Origin: Sphingomonadales bacterium 32-65-25
GTDB lineage: Bacteria; Pseudomonadota; Alphaproteobacteria; Sphingomonadales; Sphingomonadaceae
Reading direction: 5' to 3'
DNA length: 64,000 bases
Assembly: GCA_002280855.1 (NCBI GenBank)
Contig: NCEU01000001.1
Coordinates: 248,001 to 312,000, forward strand
A program made the translations under genes and the position numbers. The notes beneath the pieces were generated by a model. It worked only from the letters and a program-made list of their open reading frames with translations. It ran no database searches and was not told the DNA's origin. Shown here one piece after another: positions 28,251-37,546 of the stretch. Numbering within the stretch: the stretch's first letter is position 1; the number at the start of each line of letters is the position of its first letter.

Positions 28251-30158
28251 ATGCTTGCGCTCATCGTGCTGGCCAGCCAGGCCGCCATCACCGCCACGCC
28301 GGCCCCACCCAACAACCAGCCCATCGTCATTCGTGAAACAGCCGCGCCCTTCACTGTTACCGCCAGCCGCAGCACCATCCGCCTCGCTGAAACTGGCATC
28401 AGCATCAGCCAGATTGAACTGCCGCAGATCGAGGCACTCAGCCTGCCGCTGGTGAAGGATTATCTTACGCTCATCCCCGGTGTGGCCGTCGCCCAGACCG
28501 GGCCGCTGGGTGCACAAACCCAGATCCGCATCCGCGGTGCCGAAGCCAATCACAGCATCAGCTTCATCGATGGCATCGAGATGAACGATCCCGCCTCATC
28601 AGGCGAGTTCCGCATCGACACGCTGTTGAGCCACGGCGTCGAGCGCATCGAAGTGCTGCGCGGGCCGCAATCGGCGCTGTGGGGCAGCCAGGCCATCGGC
28701 GGTGTGATCAGCATCACCACCCGTGCGCCAGTACGCGGCACCGAAGTTTATGGCGAACTGCAGGGCGGCAGCCTGGGCACAGTGCGCGGCGGCATCGGCG
28801 GCGGCTGGGCCGGCGAAAAGCTGACAGTGAGCGGGCAACTCTCCGGCCTGTCCACCGATGGTTACGATATCGCCCGCAGCGGCGGCGACAAGGATGGTTA
28901 TGAGAATGTCACCGCCCATGGCCGCATGGAATGGCGAGCGACTCCGCAACTGACGCTGCTGCTGGTCGGCCGGCATCAGGATTCGACGTCGCGTTTCGAT
29001 GGTTTCGATTATGGTGCCGGGGGGCCGCTGGACGAACCATTGGCCACGCAGAGCCGCCAGAGTGCCGTGCGTGCCGAAGCGGCGCTGGCGCTGCTGAATG
29101 GCGACTGGACTACGCGGTCCAGTTTCATGGCAGTGCGCGCCGACAACATCAACCGCCGCGCCGGCGCCTTCGAAAACCGCAGCGATGGCGAGCGTGACCT
29201 GTTCCGGCTGCAATCGACCGGGCGCATCCAATCGGCAGGCGTGACCCACAGTTTGACCGCTGCGCTGGACGTGGAGACGGAGCGCTTCGTCAGCAGCGAT
29301 GCAAACGCCCAGGCGGCCTCCAACCAGCGCCAGCGCCGGCGCCAGACCAGCCTGGTGGGCGAATATCGGTTGAGCACCAGCAATGGCTTTTCCGCTGGCG
29401 CCGCCGTGCGCCACGACATGAACGACCGTTTTGCCGATGCCACCACGGTGCGTTTCGATGCGGTGGCGGCGATCGGAGCCGTTCGCCTGCACGCCGCTTT
29501 CGGCACCGGCATCGCCGATCCCACCTTCTTCGATCAGTTCGGCTTCTTCCCAGGCTCCTTCCAGGGCAACCCCAATCTGGTGCCGGAACGCAGCCGCAGC
29601 GTCGAGGCCGGTATCGGTTGGGCCGCGGGCGGCCACAGTTTCGATGTCACCCTGTTCGATGCCAATCTCACCAACGAAATCATCGGCACCTTCAACAGCA
29701 CCACCTTCATCGCCGGCGTTGCCAATGCCAGCGGCCGCAGCAGCCGCCGGGGGGTGGAAGTTGCCGGGCGGGCCGAACTGGCCAGGGGGCTCACGTTCAA
29801 CGCCAGCTACACTTATCTTGATGCCAACCAGCAGCAGGTGGCCGGCAATGCCGTGGTCCGTGAAGTGCGCCGCCCCCGCCACAGCGGCAGCGTCGCGCTC
29901 AATTACAGCAGCCGGCAATTCGATCTTTCTGCTGCGGCCGCCATCACCGGCACGCGCGGCGACACGGATTTCGCCCGCTTCGTGCCCGTTACACTGCCAG
30001 CTTACACGCTGCTCACGCTGGCGGGGGCCTGGCATATCACGCCGCGCATCGATTTGACGGCGCGGATCGAAAATGCGCTGGATGTGAGCCAAGTGGACGT
30101 GTTCGCCTATCGCGGGCCGGGCCTCACCGCGCATGGCGGGATCAGGTTCCGGCTGTGA
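28251..30158 (+). CDS. btuB: TonB-dependent cobalamin receptor
   Basis: A 635-residue outer-membrane receptor for vitamin B12. The short export signal MLALIVLASQAAITA has no positive charge. The Ton box region is followed by the plug (about 25-150) with PLVKDYLTLIPGVAV, TQIRIRGAEANHSISFIDG, VERIEVLRGPQSALWGSQAIGGVISITT, then a 22-strand-type barrel ending in a C-terminal phenylalanine-containing RFRL. Assignment to B12 rests on the riboswitch and on the downstream BtuF, BtuC and BtuD genes. ATG 28251 was preferred to GTG 28245; no strong ribosome binding site precedes either. Its stop overlaps the btuF start (TGATG). Confidence 0.92.
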   Translation: MLALIVLASQAAITATPAPPNNQPIVIRETAAPFTVTASRSTIRLAETGISISQIELPQIEALSLPLVKDYLTLIPGVAVAQTGPLGAQTQIRIRGAEANHSISFIDGIEMNDPASSGEFRIDTLLSHGVERIEVLRGPQSALWGSQAIGGVISITTRAPVRGTEVYGELQGGSLGTVRGGIGGGWAGEKLTVSGQLSGLSTDGYDIARSGGDKDGYENVTAHGRMEWRATPQLTLLLVGRHQDSTSRFDGFDYGAGGPLDEPLATQSRQSAVRAEAALALLNGDWTTRSSFMAVRADNINRRAGAFENRSDGERDLFRLQSTGRIQSAGVTHSLTAALDVETERFVSSDANAQAASNQRQRRRQTSLVGEYRLSTSNGFSAGAAVRHDMNDRFADATTVRFDAVAAIGAVRLHAAFGTGIADPTFFDQFGFFPGSFQGNPNLVPERSRSVEAGIGWAAGGHSFDVTLFDANLTNEIIGTFNSTTFIAGVANASGRSSRRGVEVAGRAELARGLTFNASYTYLDANQQQVAGNAVVREVRRPRHSGSVALNYSSRQFDLSAAAAITGTRGDTDFARFVPVTLPAYTLLTLAGAWHITPRIDLTARIENALDVSQVDVFAYRGPGLTAHGGIRFRL

Positions 30159-31021
30159 TGCAGGCGGCTGCCTCCCTTTCCCCGTCATGCTGGCGGAGGC
30201 CAGCATCCAGCGTGGCGCGGGGTGTGCCTTTGGCCACGGCTTGGGCGCTTGTGGCGCGATGGATGCTGGCCTGCGCCAGTATGACGGCTGGGGTGGTAAG
30301 TGCTGCCAGCCCTTCGCGCATTGTCAGCCTCAACTTGTGCACCGATGAATATCTGCTGCTTACCGCGCAGAAGCACCAGATCGCCAGCATCAGCCGGCTG
30401 GGGGCGGATGCACAGGAAAGCCCACTGGCGGGACAGGCCCGCGGTCTGGTCACGAATAGCGGACGGCTGAGCGAGGTCATCGAACAGCGGCCTGATCTGG
30501 TGCTGACCATGGGCCATGATCCGCAAGGCGTCGCACTGGCGGCACGGCTGCGGATCAGGCTGATCGCCCTGCCCTACCCCACCAGCCCGGCGGCGGTGGT
30601 GGCACAGGTGCAGCAGGTCGCTGCCTTGGTGGGCAATACGCCTGCGGGTACCGCATTTGCTGCCCGTGTTGCCGCGCTCACGGCCTCTGCACCAAAGGCG
30701 CAACCCGGCCTGATGATTGGCGGCAGCGGACTGGCCCCTGCAATGGACGGGCTGGCCGCCGGCTGGCTGCGGCTGGCCGGCGTGGCGCAGCAACAGGGCG
30801 GGCAGATCAGTCTGGAACGCCTGATTGCCCAGCCGCCGCCGATCCTGATCCGCAATGTCTATCGGCGCAGCCAATTGTCAGGCCCGCAGGCGTGGAGCCA
30901 ACACCCGGCGCTGCGCCAGCTGCGCGTCACCCAAGTGGAGGCCGATGGCCGCGCCTTCCTGTGTGGCGGCGCCGCGATGCCGGCAGAAATTGCCCGGCTG
31001 CGAAAGGCGCTGGCCGCATGA
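30158..31021 (+). CDS. btuF: Cobalamin ABC transporter substrate-binding protein, with repeat-derived N-terminus
   Basis: A 287-residue BtuF/FecB-type periplasmic binding protein. The mature domain begins at about residue 50 with RIVSLNLCTDEYLLLTA and contains the typical RLGADAQESPL, LSEVIEQRPDLVLT and long linker helix. ATG 30158 overlaps the btuB stop. Residues about 8-44 are encoded by a pair of inverted palindromic repeats (30182-30287), which leave the frame open and supply an RR pair and a hydrophobic stretch ending in VVSA-A, apparently the export signal. An internal ATG at 30263 would give a short signal peptide instead. It delivers B12 to the BtuC/BtuD transporter encoded next. Confidence 0.88.
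   Translation: MQAAASLSPSCWRRPASSVARGVPLATAWALVARWMLACASMTAGVVSAASPSRIVSLNLCTDEYLLLTAQKHQIASISRLGADAQESPLAGQARGLVTNSGRLSEVIEQRPDLVLTMGHDPQGVALAARLRIRLIALPYPTSPAAVVAQVQQVAALVGNTPAGTAFAARVAALTASAPKAQPGLMIGGSGLAPAMDGLAAGWLRLAGVAQQQGGQISLERLIAQPPPILIRNVYRRSQLSGPQAWSQHPALRQLRVTQVEADGRAFLCGGAAMPAEIARLRKALAA
30182..30287. repeat. Inverted pair of REP-like palindromic repeats inside btuF
   Basis: The left arm (30182-30210) and the reverse complement of the right arm (30259-30287) match at 26 of 29 positions. Each arm starts CCGTCAT and contains its own small palindrome (TGCTGGC...GCCAGCA in the left arm). The layout, two head-to-head repeats 48 bp apart, is that of REP doublets or small MITEs usually found between genes. 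Here it is in frame within btuF. No second copy was found in the window. Confidence 0.82.
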
Positions 31022-31956
31022 GGACAGGCCTCGCCCTGCTCTGTGCCGTGCTGGCACTGGCCTCGCTGGCGATGGGGCCGGTCGATCTTGCGGCGCTGTG
31101 GGCGCGCGATCCGGAACTGGCGCGCAGCCTGTTCATCGAACTGCGGCTGCCGCGCACGGGCCTGGCACTGCTGATCGGGGCCGGGCTGGGTGCATCGGGA
31201 GCGGCGGCACAGGCGCTGTTCCGCAATCCGCTGGCGTCGCCCGATGTCCTGGGGCCATCAAGCGGCGCGGCGTTGGGGGCGGTGCTGGCCGGCTATTTCC
31301 TTGGTGCCGGGGTGATCGGCATGGCCATTGGTGGCTTGGCCGGGGCCGGGTTGTCGCTGCTGCTGTTGCTGGCGCTGGCCGGGCGCGGCGCCGGTGCAAC
31401 GCGGCTGGTGCTGGCCGGCGTCGCCGTTTCCATGCTGCTTGGCGTCGCCATCAACCTGGCGCTCAGCCTCGCGCCGTCGCCCTTCGCGCTGTATGATCTG
31501 ATGTTCTGGCTGATGGGCAGCCTGAATGATCGCAGCCTGCCGCAACTGGCGCTGGCAGCACCCCTCATCCTGATCGGCATCGTCCTGTTGCTGCGCGCGG
31601 CCCCGGCGCTGGACACGCTGGCGCTGGGGGAAGAGGTGGCGCAATCACTGGGCGTTGGCCTCTCCGCCATGCAGGCCCGCGTCGTGCTGGCCATCGCGCT
31701 CGCCACTGGTGCCGGCGTGGCGGTGGCCGGCAGCATCGGCTTCATCGGGCTGATCGTGCCGCATCTGGTGCGACCCTTTGCGGGCCACCGACCCGGCGCG
31801 GCAATCGCGCCTTCTGCGCTGGCCGGTGCGGCCCTCCTGAGCGCTGCGGACATCGCGGTGCGGTTGCTGCCGGCCGGGCTTGATCTGCGGCTGGGCGTGC
31901 TCACCGCCTTGATCGGCGCCCCCTTCTTCCTGTGCCTGATCATGGGGCGACGCTGA
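31018..31956 (+). CDS. btuC: Cobalamin ABC transporter permease
   Basis: A 312-residue FecCD-family inner-membrane permease. Eight or more hydrophobic segments are visible, with the family motifs RLPRTGLALLIGAGLGASGAAAQALFRNPLASPD near the N-terminus, ALGEEVAQSLGV (the cytoplasmic coupling segment, about residue 200) and GSIGFIGLIVPHLVR. ATG 31018 overlaps the btuF stop (ATGA), and its stop overlaps the btuD start (TGATG). It forms the membrane channel with BtuD as ATPase. It is slightly shorter than E. coli BtuC (326 residues), lacking part of the N-terminal extension. Confidence 0.93.
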   Translation: MRTGLALLCAVLALASLAMGPVDLAALWARDPELARSLFIELRLPRTGLALLIGAGLGASGAAAQALFRNPLASPDVLGPSSGAALGAVLAGYFLGAGVIGMAIGGLAGAGLSLLLLLALAGRGAGATRLVLAGVAVSMLLGVAINLALSLAPSPFALYDLMFWLMGSLNDRSLPQLALAAPLILIGIVLLLRAAPALDTLALGEEVAQSLGVGLSAMQARVVLAIALATGAGVAVAGSIGFIGLIVPHLVRPFAGHRPGAAIAPSALAGAALLSAADIAVRLLPAGLDLRLGVLTALIGAPFFLCLIMGRR

Positions 31957-32657
31957 TGCTGGAAGCCATTGATCTCGCCCGCCCGCCGATGCTGGCGCCG
32001 ACCAGCCTGACGCTGCACCCCGGCCAGCTAACAGGCGTGATCGGCCCAAATGGCGCCGGCAAGACAACGCTGCTCAAGGCACTGGCTGGGCTTTCGCGCG
32101 GGCCTGGAACGGTGCGGCTGGACGGACAACCCTTCCGGCCACACCCGCAGCGGCTGGCCTGGCTGCCAGCAAGCCGCGATGCCGTTTGGCCGATCCCGGC
32201 GGCCGCGTTGGTGCAGCTTGGCATGGGCCCGGCAGCAGCGCCCGATGCGGCCGCGGTCGCCGCCGCGCTCAGCGCCTGTGACGCCACGGCGCTGGCGCAT
32301 CGCCCGGTGGCCCAGCTATCCACCGGCGAACGCGCCCGGGTCTTGCTGGCACGCGCCATTGTGGCGCGGCCGGCGTGGCTCTTCCTCGATGAACCGATCG
32401 CCAATCTCGATCCTGGACACCGGCTGGACGTGATGGCGTTGCTGGCGTCCGAAGCCGCGCGCGGCGCTGGCGTGGTGCTGGCGCTGCACGATCTTGATCT
32501 GGCTCGGCGCTGTGACCGGCTGCTGTTGATTGCCAACGGCGCGGTGATCGCCGATGGCCCGCCGCATATGGTGTTGAACACAGACCAGCTTGGCCGTGTC
32601 TTTGGGGTTCAGCATGGTCCTGACGGTTGGGTTCGCTGCAGTCGCTTTGACCATTGA
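31956..32657 (+). CDS. btuD: Cobalamin ABC transporter ATP-binding protein
   Basis: A 233-residue ABC ATPase. Walker A is GPNGAGKTT (residues 30-38), the signature is [14 protein letters not shown] (about 126-139) with T in place of the usual G after S, and Walker B is WLFLDEP (about 145-151), followed by the H-loop in [10 protein letters not shown]. It ends the btuBFCD transcript; every junction overlaps. No B12 synthesis genes are nearby, consistent with uptake as the purpose of the operon. Confidence 0.92.
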   Translation: MLEAIDLARPPMLAPTSLTLHPGQLTGVIGPNGAGKTTLLKALAGLSRGPGTVRLDGQPFRPHPQRLAWLPASRDAVWPIPAAALVQLGMGPAAAPDAAAVAAALSACDATALAHRPVAQLSTGERARVLLARAIVARPAWLFLDEPIANLDPGHRLDVMALLASEAARGAGVVLALHDLDLARRCDRLLLIANGAVIADGPPHMVLNTDQLGRVFGVQHGPDGWVRCSRFDH

Positions 32658-32689
32658 GCGCATGGCCAACATCGGCCATACCCGCCAAC

Positions 32690-34273
32690 ATGCCCCGCAT
32701 TGGTCAACCCCTTCCCCCGTCAGCCCGCACCACGGCTGCTGCCATGGCCGAATTGGTCACTGAACTCCGCGAAAAGGCCGCGCGCATTGCCCTTGGTGGG
32801 CCGGCGGCGGCGCGCGAAAAACACGTGGCGCGCGGCAAACTGCTGCCACGCCAGCGCGTTGAAGCGCTGCTCGATCCGCACAGCGCTTTCCTCGAAATCG
32901 GCCAGTTCGCTGCTCACGAGGTTTATGGTGAAGATGTTCCCGCCGCCGGCCTGATCGCAGGCGTGGGCCAGGTGGAAGGCCGGCTGTGCGTGATCGTGGC
33001 AAACGACGCCACCGTGAAGGGCGGCAGTTACTATCCGATCACCGTGAAGAAGCATCTGCGCGCCCAGGAAATCGCCGCGCAGAACGGTCTGCCCTGCCTT
33101 TACCTCGTTGATAGCGGCGGCGCCAACCTGCCCCGGCAGGATGAAGTCTTCCCCGATCGCGATCACTTCGGCCGCATCTTCTTCAATCAGGCCAACATGA
33201 GCGCCAATGGCATCCCGCAGATCGCCGCCGTGCTGGGCAGTTGCACCGCGGGCGGCGCCTATGTGCCGGCGATGGCGGATGAATCGATCATCGTGAAAAA
33301 CCAGGGCACGATCTTCCTCGGCGGGCCGCCACTGGTGAAGGCCGCCACCGGCGAGGAAGTGACGGCCGAGGACCTGGGCGGCGGCGACGTGCACACGCGC
33401 ATTTCGGGCGTGGCCGATCACCTCGCCGAGAATGACGAGGATGCGCTCGCCATTGCGCGGCGCATCGTGGCCACCCTGCCCGCCGCACCCGCCGCACCCG
33501 CCGTGGCGCGCGGCCCGACGCGGCCACCGCTGTTTGATGCGAGCGAACTGAACGCGCTCGCCCCCATCGATACCCGCGTGCCGGTGGACGTGCGCGAGAT
33601 CATTGCCCGGCTGGTGGATGGTTCGGAGCTGCAGGAATTCAAGCCGCGCTATGGCGAAACGCTGGTCACCGGCTTTGCCCATATCGAAGGCTATCCAGTA
33701 GGCATCATCGCCAACAACGGCATATTGTTTTCGGAGAGCGCCCAGAAAGGCGCGCATTTCATCGAACTGGCCTGCCAGCGCCGTATTCCGCTGTTGTTCC
33801 TGCAGAATATCAGCGGCTTCATGGTCGGCCGCCGCTTCGAGAATGAAGGCATCGCCAAGCATGGCGCCAAGCTGGTGACGGCCGTGGCCTGCGCCGCCGT
33901 GCCGAAAATCACCGTGGTGACCGGCGGCAGTTTCGGCGCCGGCAATTATGGCATGTGCGGCCGGGCTTACTCCCCGCGCTTCCTGTGGATGTGGCCGAAC
34001 GCCCGCATCAGCGTGATGGGCGGCGAACAGGCGGCGAGCGTGCTGGCGGCGGTGAAGGGCGGCGGCTTTAAGAATGCCGCCGATGAAGAGGCGTTCAAGG
34101 CGCCAATCCGCGCGCAATATGAAGCGCAGGGCAACCCCTATTACGCCAGCGCCCGCCTGTGGGACGATGGCATCATCGCGCCGGAAGACACCCGCGCCGT
34201 GGTGGCGTTGAGCCTGGCGGCATCATTGCAGCAGCCGGTGCCGGAAACTCGGTTCGGCACGTTCCGGATGTGA
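32690..34273 (+). CDS. mccB: Methylcrotonyl-CoA carboxylase, carboxyltransferase (beta) subunit
   Basis: A 527-residue carboxyltransferase that moves CO2 from biotin to 3-methylcrotonyl-CoA in leucine breakdown. The match to MCC rather than propionyl- or geranyl-CoA carboxylases is in the long segment containing [38 protein letters not shown] and [23 protein letters not shown]. The start is uncertain: ATG 32690 is listed, TTG at 32654 overlapping the btuD stop would give 539 residues, and ATG 32744 would give a protein lacking the N-terminal helix. No clear ribosome binding site helps. It partners with the biotin subunit encoded at 35528. Confidence 0.92.
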   Translation: MPRIGQPLPPSARTTAAAMAELVTELREKAARIALGGPAAAREKHVARGKLLPRQRVEALLDPHSAFLEIGQFAAHEVYGEDVPAAGLIAGVGQVEGRLCVIVANDATVKGGSYYPITVKKHLRAQEIAAQNGLPCLYLVDSGGANLPRQDEVFPDRDHFGRIFFNQANMSANGIPQIAAVLGSCTAGGAYVPAMADESIIVKNQGTIFLGGPPLVKAATGEEVTAEDLGGGDVHTRISGVADHLAENDEDALAIARRIVATLPAAPAAPAVARGPTRPPLFDASELNALAPIDTRVPVDVREIIARLVDGSELQEFKPRYGETLVTGFAHIEGYPVGIIANNGILFSESAQKGAHFIELACQRRIPLLFLQNISGFMVGRRFENEGIAKHGAKLVTAVACAAVPKITVVTGGSFGAGNYGMCGRAYSPRFLWMWPNARISVMGGEQAASVLAAVKGGGFKNAADEEAFKAPIRAQYEAQGNPYYASARLWDDGIIAPEDTRAVVALSLAASLQQPVPETRFGTFRM

Positions 34274-34279
34274 TGCAAG

Positions 34280-35059
34280 ATGCTGGATGAAACCCTCGAC
34301 GACTGGGGCACAGCCCGCCTGACGTTGAACCGGCCAGAGCGGCACAATGCCTTCAACGCAGAGCTGATTGCGGCACTCGAGGAAGCCTTCACCCGGTTGG
34401 GCCAGGTTGACGAGGTGCGCGCCATCGTGCTGGCAGGCAACGGCAAGAGCTTCTCGGCCGGCGCCGATCTCGATTGGATGCGCGCAGCCGCCGGCTGGAG
34501 CGAGGCGGAGAACCAGGCCGACGCCATGGGCCTGTCCAACATGCTCGCTGCCATCAACGATTGCCCGAAACCGGTGATCGTGGTGGCGCATGGCCATGTG
34601 ACGGGCGGCGGTGTCGGGTTGGTCGCCTGTGCCGATATGGCCGTGGCGATCGAAGGCGCGCAGTTCCGGCTTTCCGAAGTGCGGCTGGGCCTGACACCCG
34701 CCACCATTTCGCCGTTCGTGCTGGCAAAGATCGGTGCGGCGGCGCGGCGCTGGTTCCTTACTGCGGAGGCGTTCACTGCTGACGAAGCACTGGGCATGGG
34801 GTTGGTGAACGAAACTGCCCTTGATGAAGATGCGGCCGAAGCCGTGGTGGCACACTGGCTGGCCCACATTGGCCAGGCCGCGCCCGGTGCAGTCGCCGAT
34901 GCCAAGCGTCTGGCGCTGGATTTCGCCGGTGCCGAAATCAGTGAAGAGCTGCGCGAGGAAAGCGCCCGCCGCATCGCCGCGCGACGGGTGAGTGACGAAG
35001 GCCGCGAAGGCATATCTGCCTTCCTGAGCAAGGGGAAACCATCATGGGTAATCGAATAA
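34280..35059 (+). CDS. liuC: Enoyl-CoA hydratase family, probably methylglutaconyl-CoA hydratase
   Basis: A 259-residue crotonase-fold enzyme. The oxyanion-hole segments are FSAGADLDWM and HGHVTGGGVGLVACADM. The region QFRLSEVRLGLTPATISPFV, with the glutamate in SEVRLGL, is characteristic of methylglutaconyl-CoA hydratases (LiuC/AUH). Position between the two methylcrotonyl-CoA carboxylase subunit genes supports the third step after IVD and MCC, forming HMG-CoA. It starts seven bases after mccB, and its last 16 bases overlap the next gene. HMG-CoA lyase, the final step, is not in the window. Confidence 0.88.
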   Translation: MLDETLDDWGTARLTLNRPERHNAFNAELIAALEEAFTRLGQVDEVRAIVLAGNGKSFSAGADLDWMRAAAGWSEAENQADAMGLSNMLAAINDCPKPVIVVAHGHVTGGGVGLVACADMAVAIEGAQFRLSEVRLGLTPATISPFVLAKIGAAARRWFLTAEAFTADEALGMGLVNETALDEDAAEAVVAHWLAHIGQAAPGAVADAKRLALDFAGAEISEELREESARRIAARRVSDEGREGISAFLSKGKPSWVIE

Positions 35060-35508
35060 AGCCGCTATTCGCCGCCGCGATGTTGCTGGCTGCACCTGCT
35101 GCCGCTGCGCCCAAGGACGAAGTGCTCGCTGCCACCAATGCCTTCATGGATGCGCTCAACAAGGGCGATGCCAATGGTGCCGAAGCGATGACGCATCCCA
35201 CGCTGACCATCCAGGTGCTGCGCTTCCCGCCCGAGGGCGGCAGCAAGTTCGGCGTGATGACCCGCCAGCAATTGTTCGACAATTTCCGTGCAGCGCCGCC
35301 GCAGCGCAAGTTCGACGAACGCATCGTGCGCTCGAAAATCCTCGTTACCCGCGATTATGCCCATGTCTGGGCGCCTTACACGCTCGATATCGACGGCAAG
35401 CGCATCCATTGCGGCGTGGACAGTTTCGGCTGGAGCAAGATCGACGGCAAATGGCTGCTGACGACGTTCGGCTGGACGGCCGACCCGAAGGGCTGCCCGC
35501 CCCGATGA
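35044..35508 (+). CDS. Exported SnoaL/NTF2-like (DUF4440-type) protein
   Basis: A 154-residue protein with a signal peptide (IKPLFAAAMLLAAPAAAAP, cleavage near residue 23) and an NTF2-like alpha+beta fold pattern: an initial helix VLAATNAFMDALNKGDANGAEAMTHPT, then strands such as HVWAPYTLDIDGKRIHCGVDSFGWSKIDGKWLLTTFGW. This is the pattern of DUF4440/SnoaL-type proteins. Exported members are of unknown role. It is odd in the middle of a cytosolic leucine-degradation operon, between liuC and mccA, overlapping the former by 16 bases. Function not assigned. Confidence 0.72.
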   Translation: MGNRIKPLFAAAMLLAAPAAAAPKDEVLAATNAFMDALNKGDANGAEAMTHPTLTIQVLRFPPEGGSKFGVMTRQQLFDNFRAAPPQRKFDERIVRSKILVTRDYAHVWAPYTLDIDGKRIHCGVDSFGWSKIDGKWLLTTFGWTADPKGCPPR

Positions 35509-35527
35509 GCCCGACATTGTGAGAGAC

Positions 35528-37486
35528 ATGCAGAAAATCCTGATCGCCAATCGCGGGGAAATCGCCCGCCGCATTATCCGCACTGCGCACCGGATGGGCA
35601 TTGCCACGGTTGCCGTCCATTCGGCTGCCGACGCACATGCGCCGTTCGTGCGCGAAGCCGGCCAGGCCGTGCCGTTGGCCGGGGACCGCGCCTATCTCGA
35701 CATGGATGCCATCATCGCAGCGGCCAAACGCACCGGGGCGGATGCCATTCACCCCGGCTATGGCTTTCTTTCCGAGAATGCCGACTTCGCCAAGGCGCTG
35801 AAAAAGGCCGGGATCATCTTCATCGGCCCGCCCGAAAGCGCCATGCGCGTGATGGCGCTGAAGGACACCGCCAAGGCCGCGATGAAGAAAGCCGGCGTGC
35901 CGATCACGCCTGGCTATCAGGGCACGGACCAGAGCCTGGTGCGGCTGCAGAAGACCGCCGAAGGTGTCGGTTTCCCGCTGCTGATCAAGGCGGTGGCCGG
36001 CGGTGGCGGCAAGGGTATGCGCGCCGTGCATTCGGCAGACGTATTCCAGGAAGCCCTGATGGCCGCCCAGCGCGAAGGCGAGACCGCCTTCGGCAACGCC
36101 GGCGTGATGCTGGAAAAACTGATCCAGCGCCCGCGCCACGTTGAAGTGCAATTGTTCGCCGACAGCCATGGCAATGCCGTCCACCTGTTCGAGCGCGATT
36201 GTTCCCTGCAGCGCCGCCACCAGAAGGTGATCGAGGAAGCCCCCGCCCCCGGCCTGTCCGACCAGTTGCGCCACACACTGGGCGTGGCCGCCGTCACCGC
36301 CGCCCATGCCATCGGCTATCAGGGCGCCGGCACGGTGGAGTTCATTCTCGATCTCGACACCGTTGATCTGTCCGGTGACCCGGCCTTCTACTTCATGGAA
36401 ATGAACACTCGCCTGCAGGTGGAGCACCCGGTGACCGAGTGCATCACCGGCGAGGACCTGGTGGAATGGCAGATCCGCGTTGCACGCGGTGAGCCGCTGC
36501 CGAAAAAACAGGACGAGCTCAGCGTCAACGGTTGGGCGATGGAAGCCCGGCTCTATGCCGAAGATCCGGACAGCGGCTTCCTGCCCGCGACCGGCACCAT
36601 TTCCACCCTCGAATTCGGTGCCGGCCCCGGTATGCGGATCGATACCGGCGTCGAAACCGGCAGCCGCATCGGGCTGGATTATGATCCGATGATCGCCAAG
36701 GTGATCGCCCACGGCGCAACGCGGGCGCAGGCCATTGATCGGCTGGTCGGCGCGCTCGATGCCACCATCGTCACCGGGCTGAAGTGCAATCGCGCCTTCC
36801 TCGCCCGCCTGGCTGACACCAAGGCGTTCCGTGCCGGCGAGGTCGATACCGGTTTCATCGCCCGCCACGCCGCCGAGCTGGCCGCGCCCGGCCTGTGCCC
36901 GGCGCCGGTGCTGCTCGCTGCCGCGCTGGGGCTGGGTCTGCCGCAGGACGAGCCCCGCGACACGCTGTTCGGCCAGCTCAATTTCCGCATGAACATCGCG
37001 CCCGAAACCCATGTCCGCCTGTGGTGGGGAGAGGAACGCCATGCGCTGACTCTGCGCGCCGCCGGTGGGCCGCGCTGGCGCATTGGCGGGCTGGTCGGCG
37101 TGGGCGAAGTTGCAGCCACCCGCACCAGCACGCACGGCCTGTCGATCGATCTTGGCGGGCAATTGATGCCGGCCACGGTGGTGGCAGGCAATGGCGTGGT
37201 GGAAGTCCGCATGGCCGGTCAGAGCTGGACGCTCGGCACGCGCCCGCCGCGCACCAAGGATATCGGCGGCGGCCATGCCCACATGATCGCCCCGATGCCC
37301 GGCCGCGTGCTGGCGGTGGACGTGACGCCCGGTCAGGCCGTGGCTGAAGGCGATCGCCTGCTGGTGCTGGAAGCCATGAAGATGGAACATCGCCTGACCG
37401 CGCGCGTCGCCGGCACCGTGCAGACCGTGCATGTCGCGGTGGGTGATCAGGTTGCCGATGGCATGATGCTGGTGGAAATCGCCTGA
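35528..37486 (+). CDS. mccA: Methylcrotonyl-CoA carboxylase, biotin-containing (alpha) subunit
   Basis: A 652-residue protein with a biotin carboxylase domain (residues 1-450; ANRGEIARRIIRTA, ATP-grasp GGGGKGMR, catalytic EMNTRLQVEHPVTE) and a C-terminal biotinyl domain with EAMKMEH and biotin lysine Lys618, 34 residues from the end. The region between (about 450-570) is typical of MCC alpha. ATG 35528 has GAGAG just upstream; an in-frame GTG at 35519 is less likely. It forms the carboxylase with MccB, encoded 1.2 kb upstream. A perfect hairpin follows the stop. Confidence 0.94.
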   Translation: MQKILIANRGEIARRIIRTAHRMGIATVAVHSAADAHAPFVREAGQAVPLAGDRAYLDMDAIIAAAKRTGADAIHPGYGFLSENADFAKALKKAGIIFIGPPESAMRVMALKDTAKAAMKKAGVPITPGYQGTDQSLVRLQKTAEGVGFPLLIKAVAGGGGKGMRAVHSADVFQEALMAAQREGETAFGNAGVMLEKLIQRPRHVEVQLFADSHGNAVHLFERDCSLQRRHQKVIEEAPAPGLSDQLRHTLGVAAVTAAHAIGYQGAGTVEFILDLDTVDLSGDPAFYFMEMNTRLQVEHPVTECITGEDLVEWQIRVARGEPLPKKQDELSVNGWAMEARLYAEDPDSGFLPATGTISTLEFGAGPGMRIDTGVETGSRIGLDYDPMIAKVIAHGATRAQAIDRLVGALDATIVTGLKCNRAFLARLADTKAFRAGEVDTGFIARHAAELAAPGLCPAPVLLAAALGLGLPQDEPRDTLFGQLNFRMNIAPETHVRLWWGEERHALTLRAAGGPRWRIGGLVGVGEVAATRTSTHGLSIDLGGQLMPATVVAGNGVVEVRMAGQSWTLGTRPPRTKDIGGGHAHMIAPMPGRVLAVDVTPGQAVAEGDRLLVLEAMKMEHRLTARVAGTVQTVHVAVGDQVADGMMLVEIA

Positions 37487-37492
37487 CATTTT

Positions 37493-37527
37493 GGGCCGGA
37501 CCGGCGGGGCTCTTGCCGGTCCGGCCC
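37493..37527. terminator. Perfect 13 bp hairpin between convergent genes
   Basis: GGGCCGGACCGGC (37493-37505) pairs perfectly with GCCGGTCCGGCCC (37515-37527) around nine bases, six bases after the mccA stop. Neither side has a T tract of the classic kind (CATTTT lies before it on the plus strand), so termination may rely on the stem alone or the hairpin may protect the transcript end. Confidence 0.5.
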
Positions 37528-37546
37528 CTCCCGGCCGGGAAAGCTG

